From DASWHX01 sp036397995 (GTDB lineage Bacteria > Bacteroidota > Bacteroidia > Cytophagales > Cyclobacteriaceae): a DNA stretch of 64,000 nucleotides. The translations under genes and the position numbers were made by a program. The stretch's first letter is position 1. Each line of letters starts with the position of its first letter. Below the pieces are notes generated by a model that saw only the letters and a list, made by a program, of their open reading frames with translations, had not been told where the DNA came from and did no database searches. Positions 27,897 through 37,431 of this stretch are shown one piece after another. The stretch spans positions 5,902-69,901 of the forward strand of contig DASWHX010000108.1 in the NCBI GenBank assembly GCA_036397995.1, given 5' to 3'.

Positions 27897-28508
27897 ATGA
27901 AAATTTTTGGAATTGGCAGGAATTATGCCGAGCATATTCAGGAACTAAAAAATGAAACTCCCGATGATCCGGTTATTTTCTTCAAACCGGATACGGCCTT
28001 GCTGCGTAACAATGATCCTTTTTACTATCCTGACTTCAGCAAGGATATTCATTACGAAGTAGAGATTGTTTTACGAATTTGTAAGAACGGAAAAAATATT
28101 GAATCAAAATTTGCAAGAACTTATTTTGACCAAATAGGGATCGGTATAGATTTTACTGCAAGGGATTTACAGGAAAAGGCAAAGGAAAAAGGATTACCCT
28201 GGGCTATAGCCAAGGGATTCAACCATTCAGCGCCTATTTCTGAGTTTTACCCTGTTGGTGATTTTAAAGATTTGGATAATCTGGAATTTGGACTGGAAAT
28301 TGATGGAGTACTTAAACAGAAGGGTAATACCAGCATGATGCTATTCGGTTATGATAAGATCATTACTTACATTTCAAAATTCTTTATGTTGAAAATCGGC
28401 GATCTTATCTTTACCGGAACTCCAAAAGGCGTTGGACCGGTAAAAATTGGAAATCGATTAAGAGCATTCCTTGAAGATAAAACATTGTTGGATTTTGAAG
28501 TTAAGTAA
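27897..28508 (+). CDS. Fumarylacetoacetate hydrolase family protein
   Basis: A 203-residue enzyme of the FAH fold. IFGIGRNYAEHIQEL, the metal site HYEVEIVLRI and the C-terminal GDLIFTGTPKGVGPV are diagnostic. Members act on acylpyruvates or oxaloacetate; this short form resembles YcgM/FAHD1-like hydrolases or decarboxylases. I chose the ATG at 27897 rather than the TTG at 27891. A TAATTTTG -7 element lies at 27872-27879. It opens a run of six same-strand genes to 33935. Confidence 0.88.
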   Translation: MKIFGIGRNYAEHIQELKNETPDDPVIFFKPDTALLRNNDPFYYPDFSKDIHYEVEIVLRICKNGKNIESKFARTYFDQIGIGIDFTARDLQEKAKEKGLPWAIAKGFNHSAPISEFYPVGDFKDLDNLEFGLEIDGVLKQKGNTSMMLFGYDKIITYISKFFMLKIGDLIFTGTPKGVGPVKIGNRLRAFLEDKTLLDFEVK

Positions 28509-30393
28509 GTGTCTCTCTTTCCTGGTTCTTATTTATTTTCCGATCCTCGCGCAAAATGGCAACGGGGAATCGGATTACAGAAGATATATTCTCCCGGTAT
28601 TCCCCAATCAAACCAATACGCTTGCCGGAACAATGGGAGAGTTGCGTAATACGCACTTCCATACAGGAATCGACATTCGCACACAAGGCAAAACCGGCTT
28701 ACCTATTGTTGCCGCGGCTGATGGATACATCAACAGGATTTCAGTGCAAGGATCGGGATATGGAAATGCTTTATATATTCAACATGCTGACGGCAATATT
28801 ACGGTGTACGCCCACCTTAATAATTTCAATGATGAAATAGCAGAATTTGTGAGGCAAGAGCAATATAAACGACAGAAGTTTGAAATCAATCTATTCCCGG
28901 CTCAAAATCAATTTCCTGTGAGGCAGGGAGATCTTATTGCATTAAGCGGCAATTCGGGATCATCGGTGGGGCCGCACCTGCATTTTGATCTTCGCGATGA
29001 AAATCAAAATCTGCTCAACCCACTTGAGTACGGTTTTCATGAGGTTATTGATGATATACCTCCTGTAGCCAGAAAGATTGCCGTCTCAACTCTGGATATC
29101 AATTCAAGAATAGCCGGGGAATTTGGACGGATGGAATTCGATCTGATTCGACAAGGGGATAAATATACGGTAGCGGATACCTTGCTGGCTTCAGGATTAA
29201 TTGGACTTGAAATTTACGCCTATGATCGGCAAAACTATACCTTCTTCAGAACCGGGATCCCCACATTCAAGGTTTTTATTAATAAACAGCAGGTCTTTAA
29301 CCAAAATATCATCGCTTTTTCCTTTTCCGATCAGAAGCATATTAACGTTCACACCAATTACCAAAAAAAAGTAGACACCGGTAGAAGTTTTGCCAAGCTT
29401 TATATTGACGATGGCAATGAACTACCATTTTTCCAGGCTTTCAATAAAGGAAAGATTAAGGTAACTGAGGGAGTTGTGCTTCCAGTTACTTTTGAATTAA
29501 AAGACACGTATAATAATAGTACCATTGTAGAATTTTTTATTAAAGGTCAAAAATCTGCAGGTTCATATAAGTCTACCTCCAAAATCTCTTCAGGAATTCG
29601 GTCCGAAATAAAAGAGAACACTTTGATTATCAGGTGTAATAAAGATTCGTTATTCAATAATCAATTGAAATACTTTAGCAAAGGGATGGAGTCCCTTGCT
29701 TACCCGGCCTATATCACAGGAAATGGTTCGGCAGTCTTTCTTTTCGACCTGCGAAAGGTTTTGGTGGACTCCGTTTCGATTTCTAATTCAAAAAAATATT
29801 ATAATTTTAAAGCCATGGTTCCCTCTGGCATTCCATATAGCTTTTATAGCAACTCTATTGATATCAACTTTAGTCGAAATTCCCTTTTTGATACAGTTTT
29901 TCTAGCTACCCGGTATTTCGTTAATGATAATAATCAGGAAATTTTCCACATAAACGAAAATACAGAGCCGCTAAAAAATTCAATTAAAGTAACACTTAAA
30001 ACAAGGAACTCATATCCTTCTAAAACTGAGGTTTATACAATTGATTCTAAAGGGAATCTCGGCTATATGGGCGGATCCTGGGACGGGAAATCAATTATCT
30101 TCAGTACAACAACTTTTGGAGATTATACTCTCGCCTCCGATTCCATCCCACCTGTAATAAGGCCCGTCATCGTTAATTCCAATAATTTAACATTCATTAT
30201 AGAAGATAAAATGTCCGGGATAAAAGAGTTTAGGGCTATGGTAAATGGAAAATGGCTATTAATGAATTATGATCCCAAAAAAAATCTTATCTGGTCAGAG
30301 AAACTTAAACCCGAGACCAGGTTAGCCGGTGATGTAATTCTAAAGGTTACCGATAAGGCTGGCAATGAAAGTATATACCAAACTAAACTTTAG
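28495..30393 (+). CDS. Secreted M23-family metallopeptidase
   Basis: About 632 residues if started at the TTG at 28495, which begins a good signal peptide (MKLSKCLSFLVLIYFPILAQ); an earlier TTG at 28471 would add eight residues. The LytM/M23 domain has HTGIDIRT and GPHLHFDLRD as zinc sites, so it should cut peptidoglycan cross-links. A long beta-rich C-terminal region (about residues 190-632) may place it at the envelope. The start overlaps the FAH gene by 14 bases. Confidence 0.88.
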   Translation: MKLSKCLSFLVLIYFPILAQNGNGESDYRRYILPVFPNQTNTLAGTMGELRNTHFHTGIDIRTQGKTGLPIVAAADGYINRISVQGSGYGNALYIQHADGNITVYAHLNNFNDEIAEFVRQEQYKRQKFEINLFPAQNQFPVRQGDLIALSGNSGSSVGPHLHFDLRDENQNLLNPLEYGFHEVIDDIPPVARKIAVSTLDINSRIAGEFGRMEFDLIRQGDKYTVADTLLASGLIGLEIYAYDRQNYTFFRTGIPTFKVFINKQQVFNQNIIAFSFSDQKHINVHTNYQKKVDTGRSFAKLYIDDGNELPFFQAFNKGKIKVTEGVVLPVTFELKDTYNNSTIVEFFIKGQKSAGSYKSTSKISSGIRSEIKENTLIIRCNKDSLFNNQLKYFSKGMESLAYPAYITGNGSAVFLFDLRKVLVDSVSISNSKKYYNFKAMVPSGIPYSFYSNSIDINFSRNSLFDTVFLATRYFVNDNNQEIFHINENTEPLKNSIKVTLKTRNSYPSKTEVYTIDSKGNLGYMGGSWDGKSIIFSTTTFGDYTLASDSIPPVIRPVIVNSNNLTFIIEDKMSGIKEFRAMVNGKWLLMNYDPKKNLIWSEKLKPETRLAGDVILKVTDKAGNESIYQTKL

Positions 30394-30398
30394 ACCTG

Positions 30399-30848
30399 AT
30401 GACATTAAATGTTGGGGACAAAGCCCCTGATTTCAAAATAAAAAACCAGGACGGAAAAACCGTAAGTTTAAAAGATTATAAAGGAAAGAAAATTGTATTA
30501 TACTTTTATCCAAAGGATAATACTCCCGGCTGCACCTCGGAATCCTGTAACCTGCGAGACAATTACAGTGCGCTTAGAAAAAAGGGATATGAAGTGATCG
30601 GAATAAGCTCGGATTCTGAAAAATCTCACCGAAATTTTATTAAAAAGTTCCAATTACCGTTTACTCTCCTTGCTGATATTGAAAAAGAAGTTCATCACCA
30701 TTATGGAACCTGGGTGGAAAAGTCGATGTACGGAAGGAAATACATGGGAACCGCCAGGGTTACATTCATCATCAATGAAAAAGGAATTATTGAAAAAATT
30801 ATTGACAAGGTCAAAACCGGCGACCACACCAATCAAATATTGACTTAA
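30399..30848 (+). CDS. bcp: Thioredoxin-dependent peroxiredoxin (BCP/PrxQ)
   Basis: A 149-residue peroxiredoxin. The peroxidatic cysteine C45 and resolving cysteine C50 lie in YPKDNTPGCTSESCNLRD, the PrxQ pattern. It reduces hydrogen and organic peroxides. The stop shares one base with the transketolase N-subunit start (TAATG), so translation is coupled. Confidence 0.94.
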   Translation: MTLNVGDKAPDFKIKNQDGKTVSLKDYKGKKIVLYFYPKDNTPGCTSESCNLRDNYSALRKKGYEVIGISSDSEKSHRNFIKKFQLPFTLLADIEKEVHHHYGTWVEKSMYGRKYMGTARVTFIINEKGIIEKIIDKVKTGDHTNQILT

Positions 30849-31699
30849 TGATTGATCAAAAAGAAATCCAAAAACTAAAAGACCTGACCTTCCAGGTAAG
30901 AAGAGATATCGTCAGAATGGTGCATGCTGTTCAGTCTGGCCATCCCGGTGGTTCGTTGGGCTGCACGGAATTTTTTGTAGCAATGTACTTTCATCACCTT
31001 CGGCATAATAATGATTTTTCAATGGAAGGAAAAAATGAAGACATGTTTTTTCTTTCTAATGGTCATATCTCCCCGGTGTGGTACAGTGTCTTGGCAAGAA
31101 GCGGATACTTTCCGTTATCAGAATTGAAGACTTTCAGAAAAATTGATAGTCGTCTGCAGGGACATCCTGCAACCCATGAAGGTTTACCCGGGGTTCGCAT
31201 CGCCTCAGGTTCTCTCGGCCAGGGATTATCAGCAGCGATTGGGGCCGCCCTGGCAAAGAAATTGAACGGTGATCCACATTTTGTATTTGTATTGATGGGT
31301 GACGGTGAGCAACAGGAAGGACAAGTTTGGGAGGCAAGTATGTTTGCAGCTCATTATAAGATCGATAATCTGATTGCTTCGATTGATGTAAATGGTCAGC
31401 AGATCGATGGTCCTGTTAATGAAGTTATCTCACTTAAAAACCTTAAGGCTAAATGGGAAGCTTTTGGATGGAATGTAATTGAGAGTAATGGCAACGATCT
31501 GGAAAACATTATAGATAAAATAGAGGAAGCAAAGTCGCTCACCGGTAAAGGCCAACCGGTATTGAATCTGATGACTACAGTAATGGGAAAGGGAGTCGAT
31601 TTCATGGAAGGAAGTCATAAGTGGCACGGCATTGCCCCCAATGATGAACAACTGGAAAGCGCGCTTGCCCAACTTGAAGAAACTATTGGAGACTATTAA
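30848..31699 (+). CDS. Transketolase, N-terminal subunit
   Basis: A 283-residue protein covering the thiamine diphosphate-binding half of transketolase: SGHPGGSLGCTEFF and the diphosphate/metal motif GDGEQQEGQVWEA (GDG...N-type). It pairs with the next gene to form the full enzyme that shuttles two-carbon units in the pentose phosphate pathway. The two subunits are split, as in archaea and many Bacteroidota. Confidence 0.94.
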   Translation: MIDQKEIQKLKDLTFQVRRDIVRMVHAVQSGHPGGSLGCTEFFVAMYFHHLRHNNDFSMEGKNEDMFFLSNGHISPVWYSVLARSGYFPLSELKTFRKIDSRLQGHPATHEGLPGVRIASGSLGQGLSAAIGAALAKKLNGDPHFVFVLMGDGEQQEGQVWEASMFAAHYKIDNLIASIDVNGQQIDGPVNEVISLKNLKAKWEAFGWNVIESNGNDLENIIDKIEEAKSLTGKGQPVLNLMTTVMGKGVDFMEGSHKWHGIAPNDEQLESALAQLEETIGDY

Positions 31700-31710
31700 T
31701 ACCAACTACC

Positions 31711-32682
31711 GTGAACCAAACCGTATTGAAAACTAAATTTACTTTCACCGAAAAAAAGGATACCCGGTCAGGTTTTGGAGCAGGATTACTGGAGGTAGGC
31801 AGAGGTAATGACCAGATCGTAGCCCTGTGCGCTGACCTCACCGGCTCCTTAAAAATGGATGCGTTTCAGAAGGAATTTCCTGAGAGATTTTTCCAAACCG
31901 GTGTTGCTGAAGCTAATATGATGGGTATTGCGGCCGGCTTAGCCACTTCCGGAAAAATTCCTTTTACAGGTACCTTTGCCAACTTTTCAACAGGCAGGGT
32001 TTATGATACTATCCGGCAATCCATTGCCTATTCTGGAAAAAATGTAAAGATTTGCGCCTCTCACGCGGGACTTACCCTGGGTGAAGATGGAGCCACTCAT
32101 CAGATTCTTGAAGATATAGGAATGATGAAAATGCTTCCGGGCATGACGGTGATTAATCCATGTGACTATAACCAAACCAAAGCAGCTACACTTGCAATTT
32201 CAGAACATTATGGTCCGGTTTACCTGCGTTTTGGCAGACCAGGATGGCCAATTTTCATCCCGGCTGAGACAAAGTTTGAAATTGGTAAAGCACTGCCACT
32301 GATAGAAGGATCAGACGTGAGCATCTTTGCAACCGGCCACATGGTGTGGCAAGCCATTGAAGCTGAAGCTATTCTGGCAGAAAAAGGCGTAAGTGCTGAA
32401 GTGATTAATATACATACCATAAAACCACTGGATAAAGAAGCAATCCTTGATTCTGTTGCTAAAACCGGTTGCGTCGTAACTGCTGAAGAACATCAAATGA
32501 ATGGAGGTTTGGGAGAAAGTATTGCCAGGCTCCTGGCGCAGAAAAGGCCAACACCACTTGAATTGGTTGCTGTCCAGGATACTTTCGGTGAAAGTGGTAA
32601 ACCTCTGGATCTTTTGAAAAAATACGGATTATCACCTGAGAATATTGTCGGAGCGGCAATTAAAGTGATAAATAGAAAATAA
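31711..32682 (+). CDS. Transketolase, C-terminal subunit
   Basis: A 323-residue protein with the pyrimidine-binding domain (FFQTGVAEANMMGIAAGLA, containing the catalytic glutamate) and the C-terminal transketolase domain (GCVVTAEEHQMNGGLGESIA). The start is GTG, 11 bases after the N-subunit gene, so both halves should be made in equal amounts. Confidence 0.94.
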   Translation: MNQTVLKTKFTFTEKKDTRSGFGAGLLEVGRGNDQIVALCADLTGSLKMDAFQKEFPERFFQTGVAEANMMGIAAGLATSGKIPFTGTFANFSTGRVYDTIRQSIAYSGKNVKICASHAGLTLGEDGATHQILEDIGMMKMLPGMTVINPCDYNQTKAATLAISEHYGPVYLRFGRPGWPIFIPAETKFEIGKALPLIEGSDVSIFATGHMVWQAIEAEAILAEKGVSAEVINIHTIKPLDKEAILDSVAKTGCVVTAEEHQMNGGLGESIARLLAQKRPTPLELVAVQDTFGESGKPLDLLKKYGLSPENIVGAAIKVINRK

Positions 32683-32747
32683 ACGGATTGCCCTGCCATT
32701 TGGGCCAGGCCGAAAAAACCAAATTTTGGAACGTTAATCCGGCAGCA

Positions 32748-33935
32748 ATGACCACATCTCGGAAAACTTTCTTTGAATTGCAGGCACAAACTTCACCTCA
32801 TCCTTTTGGACTGGAGATTGAACGCGCCGAAGGATTATATATATTCGACAGACAGGGACGAAAATATATGGATATGGTTGCAGGACTTGCTGTTACTAAT
32901 ATAGGCCACCGACATCCAAAGATTGTTGAAGCCATAAAAAAGCAGGCAGATACTCACCTGCACATTACTCCATACGGAGAATTTATTCAACTTCCACAGA
33001 TTATACTTGCCGAAAAACTTGCTTCCATTCTTCCCGCGAATTTGAATTGTTCTTACTTTGTGAACTCTGGCACTGAAGCTAATGAAGGAGCGGTTAAACT
33101 CGCTAAACGCGCTACCGGCAGAAGAAAAGTTATTGCCTTCCACAAATCTTATCATGGAAGCACGCATGGATCGCTTTCTTTTTCAGGAAATGAAAAAAAG
33201 AAATCCGCATTCCGGCCGCTGCTTCCGGAAGTTTACTTTCTCAAATTCAATTCCGAAGAGGATCTGGAGCTAATAGATAATAAAACAGCCTGTGTCATTA
33301 TGGAAACTGTTCAGGGAGATGCGGGAGTAAGAATACCCAGTCATTCTTTTATGAAGAAATTGCGTGATAAATGTTCCAAAACCGGAGCTTTGTTAATTTT
33401 GGATGAAATTCAAACCGGATTCGGAAGAACCGGTAAAATGTTCGCCTTCGAGCATTATAGCATCGTACCTGATATTTTAACCCTGGCTAAAGCCCTTGGT
33501 GGTGGGATGCCCATTGGAGCGTTTATCTCATCGAAAGAAATTATGGCTAAGCTTTCCTATGACCCCATGCTGGGACATATAACAACTTTTGGTGGACACC
33601 CGGTTAGCTGCGCCGCCGCCGCCGCAAACATTGGTGTATTACTTGATGAAAAATTAATTGATCCTGTTGAACAAAAAGGCGCACTATTGCAGGAACTTCT
33701 GGACCATCCGAAAATTAATGAAATTCGAAGGATAGGCTTAATGCTTGCCCTGGAGTTTGATTCCCGTGAAACGGTGGAAAAAATTGTAAAAGGTTGTATG
33801 GAAAATGGAGTTATTTGTTTTTGGTTTCTTAGTTGTCCGGAGAGTTTCAGGTTATCGCCGCCATTAACTATTTCAGAAGAAGAAATGGAAATAGCTGCCC
33901 TGGTAATTAAGCAGGAAATTGAAAGTCACACCTAG
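32748..33935 (+). CDS. Class III aminotransferase (acetylornithine/ornithine type)
   Basis: A 395-residue PLP enzyme. The lysine that binds PLP is in LTLAKALGGGMPIGAFIS, the PLP ring aspartate in LLILDEIQTGFGRTG, and YFVNSGTEANEGAVKLAKR starts the cofactor site. Subgroups include ArgD, GABA and ornithine transaminases; the substrate cannot be set from sequence alone. I chose the ATG at 32748 because the family N-terminus starts there; an in-frame TTG at 32688 would add 20 residues. Confidence 0.9.
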   Translation: MTTSRKTFFELQAQTSPHPFGLEIERAEGLYIFDRQGRKYMDMVAGLAVTNIGHRHPKIVEAIKKQADTHLHITPYGEFIQLPQIILAEKLASILPANLNCSYFVNSGTEANEGAVKLAKRATGRRKVIAFHKSYHGSTHGSLSFSGNEKKKSAFRPLLPEVYFLKFNSEEDLELIDNKTACVIMETVQGDAGVRIPSHSFMKKLRDKCSKTGALLILDEIQTGFGRTGKMFAFEHYSIVPDILTLAKALGGGMPIGAFISSKEIMAKLSYDPMLGHITTFGGHPVSCAAAAANIGVLLDEKLIDPVEQKGALLQELLDHPKINEIRRIGLMLALEFDSRETVEKIVKGCMENGVICFWFLSCPESFRLSPPLTISEEEMEIAALVIKQEIESHT

Positions 33936-34068
33936 GTTAATTTGCACCGGGACAGTACGGGTAGAGCAATCGCCAAAATTATCAGAAGAACATTTTGCGA
34001 TCTTCCACGTTGTGATTATCTGGTTCTTTGGATGGCTTTTTTATCGAAAAAAAAATAATAAAGTAGAA

Positions 34069-35229
34069 TTACCTGCCGGGAGCGCTTGTATCCCTGCCAT
34101 ATATTTCTTCCAGCTTTGTATGCAAATCTTTGCCACGAAGGTTTTTTGCAATGATTTTTCCCTCCGGATCCAGAAGAACTGAAAATGGAATTGCAGAAAC
34201 GTTGTAGGCCCGGGCCGCTTCTGAATTAAAGTAATTCAAATCAGAAACATGGTTCCAGGGCAATCCATCCTCGGCAATACCTTTGAGCCATTTATCTCTG
34301 CTCCTGTCCAGGGATACACCCAGAATTTTAAATCCCTGATCTTTGAAACGATTATAAGCTCTCAGCACATTTGGATTCTCCATCCTGCACGGCTTACACC
34401 ATTCGGCCCAAAAATCTATCAGCACATAATCACCTCTCAAAGAACTTAATTTGAAGATGCCACCCTCAGGTGTTGGGAGAGAGATTTCCGGCGCCATCTG
34501 TCCAATAGCCACAGCTCTTAACCTTTCCACTTCATTAGCCAGGTTCTGTACGAAAGGTACGTTAGGATATTTCTGAATGAGTTTGCTCACCACATTGTCG
34601 AAAAATTCAAATTCTTCATCCTTATTAATCAGACTTAAAGCCTGTACCGTAGCTAAAGAAATTCCCATTCGCTCTATTTCCTGTTTGATCATTTCAGTTT
34701 TTTCACCCTGAAGAAGCATGTACTCCCCGGTGAGTTTTTGGGCTTTTTCAGAGTCATTAACCGCAACAGCCTGTGCATACTCCTGATTCAACTCAGATTC
34801 AAGCTGGCGATATTCTTCCACCAAAGTTGCTATCTCGCGGAGCTTTTCAACATCAGAAGATCCGGTTATCTGACTAATTCCATTCTGACTTCCCCCATCC
34901 GCAGCAACGTGGATATCATCTTCATCCAGAATTACAGTAATAAACTGTTTATTGAAGAAATTCAACCGGAAAAAACCTGGATTTGAAAGATAAATTTCCC
35001 TGGAAAATGTATTATTCTGGTTCAGCGGAATTGTATCGTATACGAGGTATGAATTACTCTGAAGAACAAATTCCTCCAGCAGAATTAATCCGGGCTGAAT
35101 ATTTTGAACTTCACCAGTAATAGTAACAGACCTTGTAGGTAGCGAAACCAGGTCAGTCTTCTTGTCACAGGATATTAGAATAAAAGTCGCACCGGTAGTA
35201 ATTAAAACGGATAAAACAAGTGTCTTCAT
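34069..35229 (-). CDS. TlpA-like thioredoxin-fold lipoprotein with DUF4369-like N-terminus
   Basis: A 386-residue lipoprotein (lipobox LISC, Cys21). The N-terminal half is a beta-rich DUF4369-like domain plus helices, and the C-terminal 140 residues are a TlpA/ResA-type thioredoxin fold with the redox pair C278-x-x-C281 (WCKPC). It likely reduces or isomerises disulfides in the periplasm. It faces the SRP RNA, with divergent promoters between them. Confidence 0.9.
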   Translation of the reverse strand: MKTLVLSVLITTGATFILISCDKKTDLVSLPTRSVTITGEVQNIQPGLILLEEFVLQSNSYLVYDTIPLNQNNTFSREIYLSNPGFFRLNFFNKQFITVILDEDDIHVAADGGSQNGISQITGSSDVEKLREIATLVEEYRQLESELNQEYAQAVAVNDSEKAQKLTGEYMLLQGEKTEMIKQEIERMGISLATVQALSLINKDEEFEFFDNVVSKLIQKYPNVPFVQNLANEVERLRAVAIGQMAPEISLPTPEGGIFKLSSLRGDYVLIDFWAEWCKPCRMENPNVLRAYNRFKDQGFKILGVSLDRSRDKWLKGIAEDGLPWNHVSDLNYFNSEAARAYNVSAIPFSVLLDPEGKIIAKNLRGKDLHTKLEEIYGRDTSAPGR

Positions 35230-35325
35230 AATCTGACAAAGTTAAAGTACACAATAGAAAAAGAAGAAATTAAGTTCACCAAATGGGAAAATGAACCAAA
35301 ATTTTTATTGATCTAATGGATGAAT

Positions 35326-35333
35326 TACCTTTG
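35326..35333 (+). promoter_or_regulatory. -7 promoter element of the SRP RNA gene
   Basis: TACCTTTG fits TAnnTTTG and places transcription start at about 35337, at the base of the RNA stem. The -33 position reads TTTT, one mismatch from TTTG. Confidence 0.55.
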
Positions 35334-35337
35334 TGAT

Positions 35338-35430
35338 GGCAAACGGGTACGACTAGCTCCTGTCGAACTCCCCCAGGTCCTGACGGAAGCAAGGGTAGAT
35401 GGTTGTAGCGGTGTGATGCTTCGTTTGCCT
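35338..35430 (+). ncRNA. ffs: Signal recognition particle RNA, small bacterial type
   Basis: The conserved domain IV core CCAGGTCC-TGAC-GGAAGCAAGG lies at about 35373-35393. GGCAAACG (35338-35345) pairs with CGTTTGCC (35422-35429) to close a hairpin of about 92 bases, followed by a T-rich stretch. The RNA binds Ffh and guides membrane proteins to the translocon. The tetraloop reads UGAC (URRC type) rather than the common GGAA. Confidence 0.93.
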
Positions 35431-35522
35431 TTTTCTTTAAGTGGAAATTAATTAACTACCCCGATTCACCCTCCTTTTTGATTTTTTTATAGCTTTGTAC
35501 ATTATCTCTAAATTAGACTTAT

Positions 35523-36191
35523 ATGAAGTTTTTTATTGACACTGCAAACCTTTCAGAAATTCAGGAAGCCTTTGATTTGGGCGTTTTGGATGGAGTAACC
35601 ACGAATCCATCATTAATGGCCAAAGAAGGTGTCCGGGGTAAGGATAATATCAAGGCACATTACAAAGCGATTTGCAATATTGTTGATAATAATGTTTCCG
35701 CGGAGGTAATAGCTACAGACTTTGATGGCATTATAAGGGAGGCACACGAATTGGCGAAGATAGATAACAAAATCGTGGTGAAAGTCCCCATGATAAAGGA
35801 AGGTGTGAAAGCCATCAAGTATCTTTCGACAGAAGGAATTAGAACCAATTGTACGCTCATATTTTCTGCAGGACAGGCATTGCTGGCAGCGAAAGCCGGG
35901 GCATCTTACGTTTCTCCTTTTATTGGCAGGTTGGATGATGTCTCCTCTGATGGTGTTGCCCTGATTGGGCAGATTGTCTTGATTTATTCCAATTACGGAT
36001 ATAAGACTGAGGTTCTGGCAGCCTCCATTCGTCACACTATGCACCTGATTCAATGTGCTGAAATTGGCGCGGATGTGGCCACTTGCCCGCTCAAAGTAAT
36101 TACCGGTCTTTTACAACACCCACTTACCGACAAAGGGTTGGCGCAGTTTCTTGCAGATCATAAGAAGGCAAACGAGAAGGTATCAGTATAG
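35523..36191 (+). CDS. Transaldolase / fructose-6-phosphate aldolase family
   Basis: A 222-residue member of the short transaldolase group: MKFFIDTANLSEIQEA, GVTTNPSLMAKEG and the Schiff-base lysine K87 in KIVVKVPM. It makes or splits sugar phosphates in the pentose phosphate pathway; short members may be true transaldolases or FSA. The stop overlaps the start of ftsE by one base. Confidence 0.93.
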   Translation: MKFFIDTANLSEIQEAFDLGVLDGVTTNPSLMAKEGVRGKDNIKAHYKAICNIVDNNVSAEVIATDFDGIIREAHELAKIDNKIVVKVPMIKEGVKAIKYLSTEGIRTNCTLIFSAGQALLAAKAGASYVSPFIGRLDDVSSDGVALIGQIVLIYSNYGYKTEVLAASIRHTMHLIQCAEIGADVATCPLKVITGLLQHPLTDKGLAQFLADHKKANEKVSV

Positions 36192-36904
36192 TGATGAGCT
36201 TTTCCAGCGATCCCGTAGTCCGGGTACAAAATGCTACAATTTTTCAGGACGAAAAAGCTGTTCTTGAAGATATCAACTTTGAGGTTGCAAAAGGAGAATT
36301 TGTGTTTCTGGTTGGAAGAACCGGAAGTGGTAAGTCATCGCTCCTAAAAACTCTGTACGCCGATCTTCCTCTTCGACTGGGTGATATTGAAGTTACAGGA
36401 TATGATATCAGGAAAATCAAGAGTAAGGATATTCCATATTTACGCAGAAAGATTGGAATTGTATTCCAGGATTTCCATTTATTCCCGGACCGATCTGTTG
36501 CTGAGAACCTTTATTTTGTAATGAAGGCCACCGGATGGAGAGACAATTCCAAAATGAAATCCAGGGCAACCGATGTTTTGATGCAAGTTGGGTTAGGAGC
36601 CGTTTCGGGCAAAATGCCTCATCAACTGTCAGGAGGTGAACAACAACGCGTAGTAATTGCCAGGGCCCTCATTAATGAACCTGCAATTTTCATCGCCGAT
36701 GAACCAACGGGTAATCTTGATCCTGCTGTTTCCGAAGGTATTTTTAAAGTTTTTCAGGAAATAAATAATAGCGGAACTGCCGTAATGATGGCTACCCATG
36801 ATCATTACTTCATTAAGAAGTATCCGAACAGAATTCTGAAATGTTCGGAAGGCAAGGTTCAGGATTCAAGAAATAAAGAGATTAACCTGGAAGAAATGCT
36901 CTAG
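36191..36904 (+). CDS. ftsE: FtsE-like cell-division ATPase
   Basis: A 237-residue ABC ATPase with Walker A GRTGSGKS (42-49), signature LSGGE (146-150) and Walker B IFIADE (167-172). VFQDFHLFPDRSVAENLYF is close to FtsE, which with FtsX regulates peptidoglycan hydrolases at the septum. No ftsX lies next to it. The start may be GTG at 36191 or the ATG three bases on. The stop interlocks with the convergent gene (4 bases). Confidence 0.85.
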   Translation: MMSFSSDPVVRVQNATIFQDEKAVLEDINFEVAKGEFVFLVGRTGSGKSSLLKTLYADLPLRLGDIEVTGYDIRKIKSKDIPYLRRKIGIVFQDFHLFPDRSVAENLYFVMKATGWRDNSKMKSRATDVLMQVGLGAVSGKMPHQLSGGEQQRVVIARALINEPAIFIADEPTGNLDPAVSEGIFKVFQEINNSGTAVMMATHDHYFIKKYPNRILKCSEGKVQDSRNKEINLEEML

Positions 36905-37431
36905 CTCTTTGTTGCAGGCCGTTCTTCTAATGCTTCATCTTCCTGCATTTTTTCCAACCGATCCAATTCCCTGTTAAGTATATCTACCCTTGAAATCAGA
37001 TTCAAAATCAGGGCATCAATCACCGGCTGGCTGGGATCTTTTTCTAATTCGGTTTTCAATACCTGGTAGATAGCATTAAGATTCCCTAATTGAGCCATAT
37101 AATCAAAGTCGACATTGTCGGCGTAATTATCCAATTCCTGTTCTTTGAGGGAAATGAGGCTTGTATAATAATTTTCCGTTTCAATAAACTGATCGGTGTT
37201 ACCGGTAAGTTTGCCGGCGCGTTCAGAATTAATTAAAAAATCATTCAGTAGTAAAAATGCTGATAAGAAAAAGAAAAACACAGCTGCCGCTTTCCACATC
37301 CAGAAGCCGGAAGTACTCGCGCGTTTTCCCGAAATTTCACGCTGAACTCTCTTCCATACTCTATCGCCGGGCGTTTCCAAATCAAAAGATTCTCTGTTTT
37401 CAGAAACAAATTTTTCAAATCTATCTTTCAT
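36901..37431 (-). CDS. Putative membrane anti-sigma partner of the adjacent ECF factor
   Basis: A 176-residue protein with a cytoplasmic N-terminus (about 1-40, KDRFEKFVSENRESFDLETP), one membrane helix (about 44-63, FWMWKAAAVFFFFLSAFLLL) and a periplasmic helical domain. It directly follows and overlaps the sigma factor gene by 11 bases, the usual place for an anti-sigma factor. It lacks the zinc-binding HxxxCxxC motif, so the assignment rests on position and topology. I chose the ATG at 37431. Confidence 0.6.
   Translation of the reverse strand: MKDRFEKFVSENRESFDLETPGDRVWKRVQREISGKRASTSGFWMWKAAAVFFFFLSAFLLLNDFLINSERAGKLTGNTDQFIETENYYTSLISLKEQELDNYADNVDFDYMAQLGNLNAIYQVLKTELEKDPSQPVIDALILNLISRVDILNRELDRLEKMQEDEALEERPATKS

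Noticed and set aside
34021..34070. Terminator between the aminotransferase and TlpA-like genes
   Set aside because: The only dyad is a T6/A6 pairing with no G-C pairs, too weak to call.
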